The notes beneath the pieces were generated by a model. It saw only the letters and a list, made by a program, of their open reading frames with translations. It searched no databases and was not told where the DNA came from. From Hymenobacter terrestris (GTDB lineage Bacteria; Bacteroidota; Bacteroidia; Cytophagales; Hymenobacteraceae): DNA of 64,000 nucleotides. How positions within the stretch are numbered: the stretch's first letter is position 1; the number at the start of each line of letters is the position of its first letter. Below are positions 24,772 through 33,279 of the stretch, in pieces. The translations under genes and the position numbers were made by a program. The DNA lies in the NCBI RefSeq assembly GCF_013377905.1, contig NZ_JABKAV010000010.1, positions 36,631 through 100,630 of the forward strand. The letters run 5' to 3'.

Positions 24772-25167
24772 GTGAAACGAATTTCCCATTGCCTATCCGC
24801 TGCCCGCCGGGCCCTGCCGCTGGCCGGGCTGCCGGCTTTGCTTACGGCTTTACTGCTGACTGCCAGCGCCTGCCAGAAAGCAGAAGAGGTGCCCGCGACC
24901 GCCCAATTACTGCCGCCCGACAAAATGGTGAGCGTGCTGATTGAACTGCACACGCTGGAAGCGCGCACCGAGGCGGCTCTGCTGCCGCCCGATTCCAGCC
25001 GGGCCCTGTTCCGGCAGGAGCAGAAGAAAGTGTACTGGCGCCACGAGGTATCGGACTCCACCTTCACCCAAAGCTTCCGCTATTACGCCGTCCGGGGCAA
25101 GGAGCTGAACACTATCTACCAATCCGTTATCGACAGCCTTGCTACCCGCGAGAAGATGGCAAAATAG
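24772..25167 (+). CDS. DUF4296 lipoprotein
   Basis: 131 residues with GTG start. Lipoprotein signal ending LLLTASAC, then the DUF4296 domain: LLPPDKMVSVLIELHTLEAR and an F-x-x-S-F-R-Y-Y segment. The family is restricted to Bacteroidota, and its function is unknown. The gene is divergent from DUF58. Confidence 0.75.
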   Translation: MKRISHCLSAARRALPLAGLPALLTALLLTASACQKAEEVPATAQLLPPDKMVSVLIELHTLEARTEAALLPPDSSRALFRQEQKKVYWRHEVSDSTFTQSFRYYAVRGKELNTIYQSVIDSLATREKMAK

Positions 25168-25182
25168 GGTGGAAAACTTTGT

Positions 25183-25515
25183 TTAACGAAGGCGGCTGCC
25201 GTTGGGAAGAGGGGCCGCCAGGGTGGCCAGCACAATGTGGCCGGCCGCATCGGGGGCACCAGTAACCAGCACCTCGGAGCGTAGCGGCCCGATTTGTTTG
25301 GGTGGGAAGTTCACCACGCACAGCACCTGCAGGCCCGGCAAGTCAGCCACTTGGTAATGATGTGTAATCTGGGCGCTGGACTTACGCAGGCCGATTTCGG
25401 GCCCCAAGTCAATCAGAAGCCGATAGGCGGGCTGGCGCGCCTCCGGAAATTCGTGCGCCTCCACAATAGTACCCACGCGCATATCCACGCGCTCAAATTC
25501 CTCCCAGGTTAGCAT
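25183..25515 (-). CDS. csaA: CsaA-type tRNA-binding domain protein
   Basis: 110 residues forming one OB-fold tRNA-binding domain: [54 protein letters not shown]. This is the full length of CsaA proteins, proposed secretion-related chaperones that resemble the C-terminal domain of MetG. Convergent with the DUF4296 gene, 15 bases apart. Confidence 0.88.
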   Translation of the reverse strand: MLTWEEFERVDMRVGTIVEAHEFPEARQPAYRLLIDLGPEIGLRKSSAQITHHYQVADLPGLQVLCVVNFPPKQIGPLRSEVLVTGAPDAAGHIVLATLAAPLPNGSRLR

Positions 25516-25567
25516 ATTTTCAGGTTAGAGAGATTGAGGGCCGGGAAGTCAAAAAGTGCAAACTACC

Positions 25568-26110
25568 TTATTCGGCAAAGGGCGCCAACTGCTCGAGGCG
25601 CAGGCGCGTTTTCTGCTCCCACTCGGCTTGTTTGGGGGTGTTGAGGCCGTGGTTGCTCTCCTGGTCGTAGCGGGCTTCGTCGCGCTGCCAGGCCAGAAAG
25701 GCCACTTTCGTGATGTTGTTGAAAGCCGGCTGCAAGTGCAGGCAGTCGAACTTGATGAGACTCAGCTTCTGGCGCAGCAGCCGGGTATGTACCTCGGTCA
25801 GGTCGAAATGCAGCTGCTCGTGGCGCAGCAGCGCGGGCGAGGCTTGGGCCGCGTTGCGCACCCACGACTCGGAGGGCGCAAACGTGGCCTGCACCTTGCC
25901 CGAAAACTTGAAATCGATGCAGCCAATTGTGGCGTCGATGGAGGACGAGGTGAGGGCCGCCAGCCGGTCGGTGTTGGGGCGGGCCCGGAAGTCTTCCCAG
26001 CTAAGCGGCCGGGCGGCACTCCAGGTAATTTTAGGGGCCGGCGGCGTAACCTGGGCCGGCGCGGCGGGCATCAGCAGGCTAAGCAGCCAGAAGGGAGCAG
26101 TAAAGAGCAT
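25568..26110 (-). CDS. DUF922-like secreted metalloprotease candidate
   Basis: 180 residues. A signal peptide (PFWLLSLLMPAAPAQ) precedes a domain with ITWSAARPLSWEDFRARPNT and LLRHEQLHFDLTEVHTRLLR. HEQLH is an HExxH zinc-site candidate, as in DUF922 proteins. Predicted to be exported; substrate unknown. Confidence 0.7.
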   Translation of the reverse strand: MLFTAPFWLLSLLMPAAPAQVTPPAPKITWSAARPLSWEDFRARPNTDRLAALTSSSIDATIGCIDFKFSGKVQATFAPSESWVRNAAQASPALLRHEQLHFDLTEVHTRLLRQKLSLIKFDCLHLQPAFNNITKVAFLAWQRDEARYDQESNHGLNTPKQAEWEQKTRLRLEQLAPFAE

Positions 26111-26176
26111 GAGGGGGGAGCTATTGGCTTGGCTTAATAGCGGTCAACTGACTGCTTTAGTTCATTCGGTGAGCTA

Positions 26177-27547
26177 CTAACGCACGGCCAGCACGGGCTC
26201 GGCAAGCGAAGCCGCTACCAATGGCCGCCGATAGAAGCGCAGTAGCAGCATGCCGGCTACCAAAGTCAGCCCCGTAAGCAAACCCAGCCACACGCCCACT
26301 GCGCCCATATTTAGTTTGAAAGCCAGTACGTAGCCCAGCGGTAGGGCTACCACCCAGTAAGCCAGCAGGGCTACCACCGACGGCACCTTCACGTCTTCGA
26401 GGCCCCGGAGCGCGCCCAGGCCAACCACCTGCAGTCCGTCGGAAATCTGGAAGGCGGCGGCAATCAGCAGCAGCGTAGCAGCCTGAGCCACCACGGCGGG
26501 GTCGTCGTTGTAGTAGAACGGCAGGTAGTTGCGCACCAGCACCAGAATAAGGCCCATCAGGCCCATAAAGGTAAGCGTGAGCAGGTAGGCCATCTGGCCT
26601 GCCTGCCGGGCCCGCATCCCATCGTGCGCCCCAAAAAACTTGCCTACCCGAATGGTAGCCGCCGCCCCGATGCCGCTGGCAGCCATATAGGTAACCGAGG
26701 CCACGTTGATGGCAATCTGGTGGGCAGCCAGCTGGGTAGCGCCGAGCCAGCCAATCATGATGGCCGAAAAGCTGAATGCGCCCATCTCAAACGTCATCTG
26801 CACGCCAATGGGCGCGCCCAGGCCGAGCAGGCGGCGCAGGCCGGCCGTATCGGGCCGCAGGTTGGCCTGCGCTGCGAGCCGGTAGGGTTGCAGCCGCTTG
26901 GCCCGCAGTACATACCAGGCCATTAGCCCGGCCATCAGCACGCGGGCTATCAGCGTGGCCCAGGCAGCGCCCATCATCCCCATATTGGGCATGCCCAGCT
27001 CCCCGAACACCAGCCCGTAGCAAAGCACCGCATTCACCACATTGGCCTGTATTGAGAGCGACATAGCCTGCTTGGTGAGGCCCAGGCCCTCGGCAAACTG
27101 CTTGAAGCCCTGGAAAATCATCAGCGGGAAAAACGACAGGAACAGTACCTGCACCCAGGGTGAGGCCAGCAGCACCACCGCCTCGGGCTGCCCCAGATGG
27201 GGCAGCAGGGCCGGTACCAGCAAGCCCAGCGCCGCCAGCACCAGACCAGCCACCACGCTCAGCCACACGCCGTTCACGAGCAAGCGGCCATTGGCGGCCA
27301 CATCCTGGCGACCATCGGCGGCGGCTACCAGCGGCGTAATGCCCATCGTCAGGCCCAGGCCCAACACCATTACCACAGTGCTTACACTCACGGCCAACGA
27401 CACGGCCGCCAGCGGAATCTTGCCCGTCTGGCCCACTACCATGCTGTCTACCACATTCACCATAACGTGGCCCAGCTGGCTAAGCACCACCGGGTAGGCC
27501 AGGCTAAGTGTGGGATTTAGGTGAGAGCGGAACGTGGAGGGAATCAT
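26177..27547 (-). CDS. MATE family efflux transporter
   Basis: 456 residues with 12 predicted membrane helices in two homologous halves, typical of NorM-type MATE exporters driven by Na+ or H+. Motifs include YPVVLSQLGHVMVNVVDSMV in helix 1 and MTFEMGAFSFSAIMIGWLGA at the start of the second half. TACCTTTG on the coding strand (27577-27570) ends 22 bases before the ATG. Exported compound unknown. Confidence 0.88.
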   Translation of the reverse strand: MIPSTFRSHLNPTLSLAYPVVLSQLGHVMVNVVDSMVVGQTGKIPLAAVSLAVSVSTVVMVLGLGLTMGITPLVAAADGRQDVAANGRLLVNGVWLSVVAGLVLAALGLLVPALLPHLGQPEAVVLLASPWVQVLFLSFFPLMIFQGFKQFAEGLGLTKQAMSLSIQANVVNAVLCYGLVFGELGMPNMGMMGAAWATLIARVLMAGLMAWYVLRAKRLQPYRLAAQANLRPDTAGLRRLLGLGAPIGVQMTFEMGAFSFSAIMIGWLGATQLAAHQIAINVASVTYMAASGIGAAATIRVGKFFGAHDGMRARQAGQMAYLLTLTFMGLMGLILVLVRNYLPFYYNDDPAVVAQAATLLLIAAAFQISDGLQVVGLGALRGLEDVKVPSVVALLAYWVVALPLGYVLAFKLNMGAVGVWLGLLTGLTLVAGMLLLRFYRRPLVAASLAEPVLAVR

Positions 27548-27714
27548 AGCCGGGCTGCAAAAGGATGCGCAAAGGTACGGCTTTGGTGAGGGTGGAATAG
27601 CGAAAAGGTGAGTTGCTGTAACGGGGTGCCGACGCGCTGGAATTGCAACGGTGCAACAGCGCCCGAGCCCTAACCCATCCGCCTTATCCTTTCACCAGCT
27701 CATCATCCGGCCTG

Positions 27715-28812
27715 TTACCGCAACACCGCTGCCATTCGGTCGCAGGCCGTTGCTAAATCGGCATCGGGCACGGCGTAGGAGAGGCGCGCAAAGCCGGGCG
27801 CGTGGCAGCCGGCACCGTCCACCACATCGACGCCGGCCGTGCGCAGGCGCGCCACCAGCTCGGCCGAGGCTGCAACCGGCGACTGGCTGGGGCGCAGGTA
27901 GGCCCGCAGGTCGGGGAAGGCATAGTAGGTGGCGGCCGGTAGCGGCGGCTGTCGGGCGGCTGGCAGGGCCGCCAGAAAATCGTGCAGGTAGGCGCGGGTG
28001 GGGCGTAGCTGCTCCAGCAGGCGGCCCGATACCTCGGCGGCGGCTTCGGTTACGGCCAGCGCCGCGGCTTGCTGAGGCGCTGGCACGGCCGCTCCGGTGG
28101 CGTGCTGCCAGGCCGCGCAGGCGGCCGCCACTGGGGCCGGGGCCACCAAATAGCCCAATCCCCAGCCGATAAGGCCCAGCGACTTACTGAACCCGCTTAC
28201 CACTAAGTGCCGGCCACGTGGATCCGGGAAATCGAGCAGCGAAACCGGCGGCTCGGACTCGAAATGAATGAGGTCGTAAATCTCGTCGCTGAGCAGGTAG
28301 AGGTCGGGGAAGTCGGCGGTTACCTGCAGCCAGCCGGCTAGCTCGGCCCAGCTGTAGCGGCGGCCGGTGGGGTTGCCGGGGTTGGTAAACAGCAGCACCC
28401 GCGTACGGCCGGCCGATAGCGCCGCACGTAGCTGCTCGGCTGGCAGGTCGTAATTGTTGTCGGGGCTGAGTGGTAGGGTGCGGAGCGTGCCGCCGGCGCG
28501 GGCCACCAACTCATCGAACCCAAACCAACTAGGTGTAAGCAGCAGCACTTCGTCATCGGGGCGAAGCACGGTTTTCAGCAGCGCAAACAGAGCCGCTTTG
28601 GCCCCGGGCGTGATGACCACATTGGCCGGTCCCAGCGGAGCGGCGTCAGTGGAGCGCGGGCGGCCGGCCAGCGCCGCCCGCAGCGCCTCGGAGCCGGCGG
28701 CGGGCAGCACCGGCAGCGGTGAAGTCTGGAAAGCGCGGGCAGCCGCAGCGGCAGCCTCGGGAGGTATGGCGAAGTTGCCGTAGCCCGAAGCCAGGGAAAC
28801 AGGAGCAGTCAT
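27715..28812 (-). CDS. Class I/II PLP aminotransferase next to egtD
   Basis: 365 residues, fold-type I. PLP-site motifs: FTNPGNPTGRRYSW, LSDEIYDLIHF (Asp/Tyr) and VVSGFSKSLGLIGWGLGY with the Schiff-base Lys. Broad family of amino-acid aminotransferases and C-S lyases. It lies 72 bases downstream of egtD on the same strand, with a 13-bp hairpin between, so it may belong to the ergothioneine genes and replace the C-S lyase EgtE (inference). Confidence 0.75.
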   Translation of the reverse strand: MTAPVSLASGYGNFAIPPEAAAAAARAFQTSPLPVLPAAGSEALRAALAGRPRSTDAAPLGPANVVITPGAKAALFALLKTVLRPDDEVLLLTPSWFGFDELVARAGGTLRTLPLSPDNNYDLPAEQLRAALSAGRTRVLLFTNPGNPTGRRYSWAELAGWLQVTADFPDLYLLSDEIYDLIHFESEPPVSLLDFPDPRGRHLVVSGFSKSLGLIGWGLGYLVAPAPVAAACAAWQHATGAAVPAPQQAAALAVTEAAAEVSGRLLEQLRPTRAYLHDFLAALPAARQPPLPAATYYAFPDLRAYLRPSQSPVAASAELVARLRTAGVDVVDGAGCHAPGFARLSYAVPDADLATACDRMAAVLR

Positions 28813-28847
28813 GAGAAAGCAGGCAGGTGAGGGCCGGAGCGGAGAAG

Positions 28848-28883
28848 TTGCAGCGCGAAAGCCCGGGAGTTTTCGCGCTGCAA
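28848..28883 (-). terminator. Hairpin after egtD
   Basis: Perfect 13-bp arms ttgcagcgcgaaa (28848-28860) and its complement (28871-28883), 10-base loop. It starts right behind the egtD stop. On the minus strand no T run follows, so termination may be partial. Confidence 0.55.
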
Positions 28884-28884
28884 G

Positions 28885-29901
28885 CTAAGCGTCTTTCCGC
28901 AGCAACACGTCGGCGAAGTAGTCCTGCTCGTCGGTGAAGAACTCGGCAACCTGCAGGCCTGCTTCCTGCGCAATATCTTCGATGGCGGGCCGGGTAAATT
29001 TGAAAGAATTTTCGGTGTGAATCATCTCCCAGGCCCGGAAATCAACCGACCAGCCGGGCTCGGCAAACTGCACGGTTTGGGCGCGGGTGCTGGCCAGAAA
29101 CGAACGCACGGCCCCCGTAAGCGGGTTGTAATCGGTGTAGTGCTGCCAGTGGGCGAGGTCGAAATCGGCCCCCAGCTCCCGGTTGATCCGGTGCAGCAGA
29201 TTGTAGTTGAAGGCAGCCGTTACGCCCTGGCTGTCGTCGTAGGCCGCGCGAATCACGCGCGGGTCTTTCTGCAGATCGAAGCCGATGAGCAGCCGGTCGT
29301 CGGGGGTGAGCGGGCCGGCGAGGCGCTGCAGAAACTGCTGGCGGTCTTCGGGGCTGAAGTTGCCGATGTTGGAGCCCAGAAACAGCACTGCCTTGCGGCC
29401 CGGCCGGCCCGCCATCAGTCCCAGCGCATCGGCATAATCGGCTACCACAGGCTCCACGCGCAAGTCGGGCAGTTCGGCCTGCAGGCTGCGCGCCAGCCCC
29501 TCCAGCGCCGCCGCCGAAATATCAACCGGTACATAAGTAAAATCGGCCCCCGATTCCAGCAACTCGCGCAGCAGAATCTTGGTTTTTAGCCCGTCGCCGG
29601 CCCCCAGTTCCAGCAGAAAAAACGGCTCGGCCGGATTTTGGGGCCGCAACGCCCGCGCAATGGCTGCCCGGTGGCGGCTGAACAGTGCAAACTCGGTGCG
29701 GGTAGGGTAGTACTCCGGCAGGGCCATAATCTGCTGGAAAAGCCGGCTGCCTTCATCGTCGTAGAAATACATCGACGAAAGTGCCTTGAAAGGTCGGTTG
29801 AGGCCTTCCCGCACATGGTCGCGCAGCAGCAGATTGGGGTCGGCAATGGTATTAGAAGAAGAAGCCACTTCGGTGGCCGAAACAGTGTTATCGTGGGGCA
29901 T
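28885..29901 (-). CDS. egtD: L-histidine N-alpha-methyltransferase EgtD
   Basis: 338 residues. SAM-dependent methyltransferase that trimethylates histidine to hercynine, first step of ergothioneine synthesis. Family features: YFYDDEGSRLFQQIMALPEY with YPTRTE, the SAM loop LLELGAGDGLKTK, FLGSNIGNFSPEDRQQFL, and YNYNLLHRIN-like FNYNLLHRINRELGADFD. An N-terminal Ser/Thr-rich extension of about 20 residues is probably disordered. egtB lies directly upstream on the same strand, separated by repeats. Confidence 0.92.
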   Translation of the reverse strand: MPHDNTVSATEVASSSNTIADPNLLLRDHVREGLNRPFKALSSMYFYDDEGSRLFQQIMALPEYYPTRTEFALFSRHRAAIARALRPQNPAEPFFLLELGAGDGLKTKILLRELLESGADFTYVPVDISAAALEGLARSLQAELPDLRVEPVVADYADALGLMAGRPGRKAVLFLGSNIGNFSPEDRQQFLQRLAGPLTPDDRLLIGFDLQKDPRVIRAAYDDSQGVTAAFNYNLLHRINRELGADFDLAHWQHYTDYNPLTGAVRSFLASTRAQTVQFAEPGWSVDFRAWEMIHTENSFKFTRPAIEDIAQEAGLQVAEFFTDEQDYFADVLLRKDA

Positions 29902-29938
29902 AGAGAAGGATGTATGAACTAATAACTAACCGCTACCA

Positions 29939-30039
29939 GAACGTCATTCAGAGCGCAGCGAATAATCTCGCGAACAATCATACGGTTTACTTTTACAACG
30001 TCAGCAAGCGAGATTATTCGCTGCGCTCTGAATGACGTT
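29939..30039. repeat. Inverted repeat family B, copy 3
   Basis: Arms at about 29939-29971 and 30008-30039. Here gaagaatctcg of the other copies is gaataatctcg, and the opposite arm has the complementary change (attattc), preserving the helix. Confidence 0.88.
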
Positions 30040-30045
30040 TCTTCC

Positions 30046-30086
30046 GCTAACAGCTAACAGCTAACAGCTAACAGCTAACAGCTAAC
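30046..30086. repeat. Tandem heptamer repeat (gctaaca)
   Basis: Five exact copies of gctaaca plus six further bases. The last unit contains the TAG stop of egtB. Related in style to the heptamer-built repeats at 264 and 60213. Confidence 0.85.
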
Positions 30087-31392
30087 GGGCCAGGCGGATG
30101 CCGGTGAATTGCCAGCGTTTGTCGGCGTGGAAGAAGTTGCGGTAGGTGAGGCGGATGTGGCTTTCGGGGGTGGCGCAGGAGCCGCCGCGCAGCACCAGCT
30201 GGTTTACCATAAACTTGCCGTTGTACTCGCCCAGCGCGCCGGCCGCCTTCTGGTAGCCGGGGTAGGGGTGGTAAGCCGAATAGGTCCATTCCCAAGCGTC
30301 GCCGAGCAGCTGGTGGCACTGGTCGGGAGCGGCATCGGGCGACAGGGGCTGCGGGTCGAATAAGCTACTTTCCAGGAAGGTGCCGGCCTCCGGATTGGGG
30401 CCGAACTGGCGGGCTGCAATTTCCCACTCCTGCTCGGTAGGCAGGCGGCAGCCCCGCCATTGGGCGTAGGCATCGGCCTCGTAAAAGCTTACGTGCGTAA
30501 CCGGCGCGGCCATATTTACGGGCTGCAGGCCGTGGTAGGTAAAGCGCAGCCACTGCCCGTCGCGCTCCAGCCAGTACAGCGGGGCCTGCCAGCCCTGCTG
30601 CTGCACCAAATCCCAACCGTCGCCCAGCCAGTAGCGGAAATTCTGGTAGCCGCCGGCCGCCATAAATTCCAGGTACTCGGCATTAGTCACCAGTCGGTTC
30701 TGTAGCTCGAAATCGGCCACGTAGGTATCGTGCGGGGCTTGCTCATTGTCAAAGCAGAATCCGTCTCCCTCGAAGCCAATCCGGTGCATGCCGCCCGCTA
30801 CCAGCAGCCAGGCGGCTTTCGGAGCGGAAGAAGCCGATGCAGGTGCCGGTTTATCAGCTATATAAGCCGGGGCTAACGGACTGCTACTGAGGATATATTT
30901 AATGTCGGTGGCCAGCAGCTCCTGGTGCTGCTGCTCGTGCTGGAGGCCCAGCTCGAGCAATTCCCAGAAGGCTGGCGGCAAGGTGTCAGCTTGTTCGGTG
31001 AGTAGCTGCTGCATGGCCGCATCCACGGCCTGACGGTAGGCATACACATCGGCCAGGGGTGGGCGCGAGAGGGTGCCACGGTCGGCCCGGTTCACGCGCG
31101 AACCCAACGAGTTGTAGTAGGAGTTGAACAGGAAGGCGTAATCGGGGTGGAAAACCTGGTAACCGGGCAAGTAATCGCGCAGCAGAAACGTTTCCCAGAA
31201 CCAGGTAGTGTGCGCCAAGTGCCACTTAGGCGGGCTCACATCAAGCATGGGTTGCACCACTGTGTCTTCGGGCAGCAAAGGCTGGCACAAGGCCACTGAC
31301 TGCGCCCGTACGGCCGCAAACCGATTGGCGGAGGCAAGGGGTTGGGCCGGCTGCAGAGTTGGGGCTAAGGTGGGAGCGAGAGAAACGGACAT
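30082..31392 (-). CDS. egtB: Ergothioneine biosynthesis protein EgtB
   Basis: 436 residues. N-terminal DinB-like helical domain with the iron ligands of sulfoxide synthases: His in SPPKWHLAHTTWFWE and the HEQQHQELL pair near residue 152. The C-terminal formylglycine-generating-enzyme-like (FGE-sulfatase) domain includes THVSFYEADAYAQWRGCRLP, TEQEWEIAAR, GDAWEWTYSAYHPY and LRGGSCATP. The non-heme iron enzyme joins hercynine to a cysteine-containing thiol to give a sulfoxide. Whether it uses cysteine or gamma-glutamylcysteine cannot be told here; no egtA is in the window. The stop codon lies in a tandem heptamer repeat. Confidence 0.92.
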   Translation of the reverse strand: MSVSLAPTLAPTLQPAQPLASANRFAAVRAQSVALCQPLLPEDTVVQPMLDVSPPKWHLAHTTWFWETFLLRDYLPGYQVFHPDYAFLFNSYYNSLGSRVNRADRGTLSRPPLADVYAYRQAVDAAMQQLLTEQADTLPPAFWELLELGLQHEQQHQELLATDIKYILSSSPLAPAYIADKPAPASASSAPKAAWLLVAGGMHRIGFEGDGFCFDNEQAPHDTYVADFELQNRLVTNAEYLEFMAAGGYQNFRYWLGDGWDLVQQQGWQAPLYWLERDGQWLRFTYHGLQPVNMAAPVTHVSFYEADAYAQWRGCRLPTEQEWEIAARQFGPNPEAGTFLESSLFDPQPLSPDAAPDQCHQLLGDAWEWTYSAYHPYPGYQKAAGALGEYNGKFMVNQLVLRGGSCATPESHIRLTYRNFFHADKRWQFTGIRLAR

Positions 31393-31706
31393 AAGGAGGG
31401 ACAGATAGGGGGCAGAAGTTACTGCTAAACGCTAAACCAGCCGAGTAGTTTACAAGGAGCTAAAGCCGGTGGCAGTCATACGGGTTTACCCCGATTTTGA
31501 TGAAATGCATGCGTAGTTATACGGATTAGCTCATCCGTAGAAAGCGGTATTTTGCTGTTTTGTCTTGGTAAATACCCCTAATTCAAGGATAAAAGATCCT
31601 TGTTGACCGTAGAAGCTAAACAATATCGTCGGCGTGTTTTCCCCTCAGCCACCTTATAGAAATTCCGCTTCGCTTGTCATCTACCCATCTTTTGTTCCCG
31701 GAACAT
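31393..31706. other. Intergenic region between egtB and the KGG gene
   Basis: No gene seen. It serves as the divergent promoter region. It contains a perfect 7-bp inverted repeat caaggat-aaaag-atccttg (31584-31602) that could be an operator. AT content rises towards the KGG gene. Confidence 0.5.
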
Positions 31707-31997
31707 ATGAACGCCGACCTCACTGCTCGCCCCGCCGCTATTACTACATCTGCTAAAGTTGCCGGCGCCAAAATAACCTCGGGTAAAGCCGCTGCCGACA
31801 AAGCCGTAACCAAGCGCCCCCGTGGCTTTGCCGCCATGGACCCCGCCACCCAGCGTCGTATTGCCAGCGAAGGTGGCCGCGCCTCGCATCAGAGCGGGCG
31901 GGGCCATCGTTTCACATCAGAGGAGGCTCGCGCCGCCGGCCGCAAAGGTGGCCAGGCTACTCGTAGCACCGCTGCCAAGAGCAAAACCGACCAATAG
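31707..31997 (+). CDS. KGG-motif stress protein
   Basis: 96 residues, basic and Ala-rich. Contains the KGG-type repeats RRIASEGGRASHQSGRGH and RFTSEEARAAGRKGGQATR, as in Con-10/GsiB-like general stress proteins. ATG at 31707 is preferred over an in-frame TTG at 31674. Probably intrinsically disordered; may bind nucleic acid or protect against desiccation (inference). Confidence 0.7.
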   Translation: MNADLTARPAAITTSAKVAGAKITSGKAAADKAVTKRPRGFAAMDPATQRRIASEGGRASHQSGRGHRFTSEEARAAGRKGGQATRSTAAKSKTDQ

Positions 31998-32017
31998 CCG
32001 GCCGCAAGTCCGGACAT

Positions 32018-32074
32018 CAACGCCAACGCCGCCTTCTATCCGGGTCATCCGGACGGGAGGCGGCGTTGGCGTTG
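32018..32074. terminator. Inverted repeat after the KGG gene
   Basis: Perfect 17-bp arms at 32018-32034 and 32058-32074 with a 23-base loop containing a small ccgg-type helix. Likely ends the KGG transcript; no T run. Confidence 0.6.
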
Positions 32075-32135
32075 GTGGCCGGGTTGTATATTGCCTGAAT
32101 CCCGCCGCTGCGGGCTGCTTTTTGCTTATCCTGCT

Positions 32136-33206
32136 ATGCTTCAGCTTCGCTCCGTTAGCCGCGCCCTGCGCTTCAACTTTCCGGCCCGCACCTCCCGCGG
32201 CGCCCTCACCGAGCACTTGGTTCATTACCTGATGCTCTCCGATACGGCCGCGCCCGAGCAAGCCGGCTGGGGTGAGGCTGCCCCGCTGGCCGGCCTCAGC
32301 CCCGACCACGGCCCTGCTTTCGTGGCCACGCTCGAAGGCTTTGTGCGCGAGTTCAACCGCCGCCAGTTGCGCGAACTGCTGCCCCAGGAAGCGGCCGAGC
32401 TGGTTGGTCCCGAGTGGCCGGCCCTGCGCTTTGCCCTCGAAACGGCGGCCCTCGACTACCAGCACGGCGCCCGCCGCCAGCTCTACAACAATGCCTTCAG
32501 CCGCGGCGAGGCCGGCCTGCCCATCAACGGGTTGGTGTGGATGGGCGACGCCGACTTCATGCGCGAGCAGATTGAGGCCAAGCTGGCGGCGGGCTACGAC
32601 TGCCTGAAACTCAAAATCGGCGGCCTCGATTTCGCCACCGAGCTGCGCATTCTGGCCGACATCCGGGCGCAGGCCGGCCCCGACCGCCTCACGCTGCGCG
32701 TAGACGCCAATGGAGCCTTTACGCCGGCCGAAGCCCTGGGTAAGCTCGAACAGCTGGCCCGCTTCGACCTCCACTCCATCGAGCAGCCTATTGCCGCCGG
32801 GCAGTGGTCGGCAATGGCCGAAGTATGCCGCCACTCGCCGGTGCCGGTAGCCCTCGATGAGGAGCTGATTGGCCTGACCGCCCCGGCCCGGCAGCCAGAG
32901 CTGCTGGAGCAGGTGCGGCCGGCCTACCTTGTGCTCAAGCCCACGCTGCTGGGTGGGCTGGCCGCCAGCCAGCACTGGGCCACGCTGGCCGACAGCCACG
33001 GCATCGGCTGGTGGCTTACTTCGGCTCTGGAGTCGAACGTGGGCCTGAACGCCATCAGTCAGCTGGCTGGCACGGTGGCCCTGCCCGGGTTCCCGCAAGG
33101 GCTGGGTACGGGCCAGCTCTACCACAACAATTTGGCGGCTCCGCTCAGCATAGCGGGAGGCCAGCTGCACTACCATCCGGCCGGCGTGTGGGAGGCCCCC
33201 GGGTAG
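32136..33206 (+). CDS. menC: o-Succinylbenzoate synthase-type enolase-superfamily enzyme
   Basis: 356 residues. Enolase-superfamily enzyme of the muconate-lactonising group with K158-x-K160 (LKLKIGG), metal ligands D190 (RVDANGAF), E216 (IEQPI), D241 (ALDEEL) and K268 (LVLKPTLLGG). This set and GWGEAAPL near the N-terminus fit o-succinylbenzoate synthase of menaquinone synthesis. Dipeptide epimerase is a less likely alternative. ATG at 32136 is chosen over a 15-residue extension that overlaps the upstream leader. No other men genes adjoin. Confidence 0.78.
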   Translation: MLQLRSVSRALRFNFPARTSRGALTEHLVHYLMLSDTAAPEQAGWGEAAPLAGLSPDHGPAFVATLEGFVREFNRRQLRELLPQEAAELVGPEWPALRFALETAALDYQHGARRQLYNNAFSRGEAGLPINGLVWMGDADFMREQIEAKLAAGYDCLKLKIGGLDFATELRILADIRAQAGPDRLTLRVDANGAFTPAEALGKLEQLARFDLHSIEQPIAAGQWSAMAEVCRHSPVPVALDEELIGLTAPARQPELLEQVRPAYLVLKPTLLGGLAASQHWATLADSHGIGWWLTSALESNVGLNAISQLAGTVALPGFPQGLGTGQLYHNNLAAPLSIAGGQLHYHPAGVWEAPG

Positions 33207-33279
33207 CGTTTTGCGGGTTCCGGGCGATTATGCTTCATGTGTAATTTTAAGTACCTTACCCGGGAAGTTTATTCCTTGT

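Noticed and set aside
30046..30086. Possible CRISPR-like array
   Set aside because: Contiguous heptamers without spacers; no cas genes.
31917..33176. 419-codon minus-strand ORF over menC
   Set aside because: Shadow frame; menC on the plus strand has every catalytic residue.
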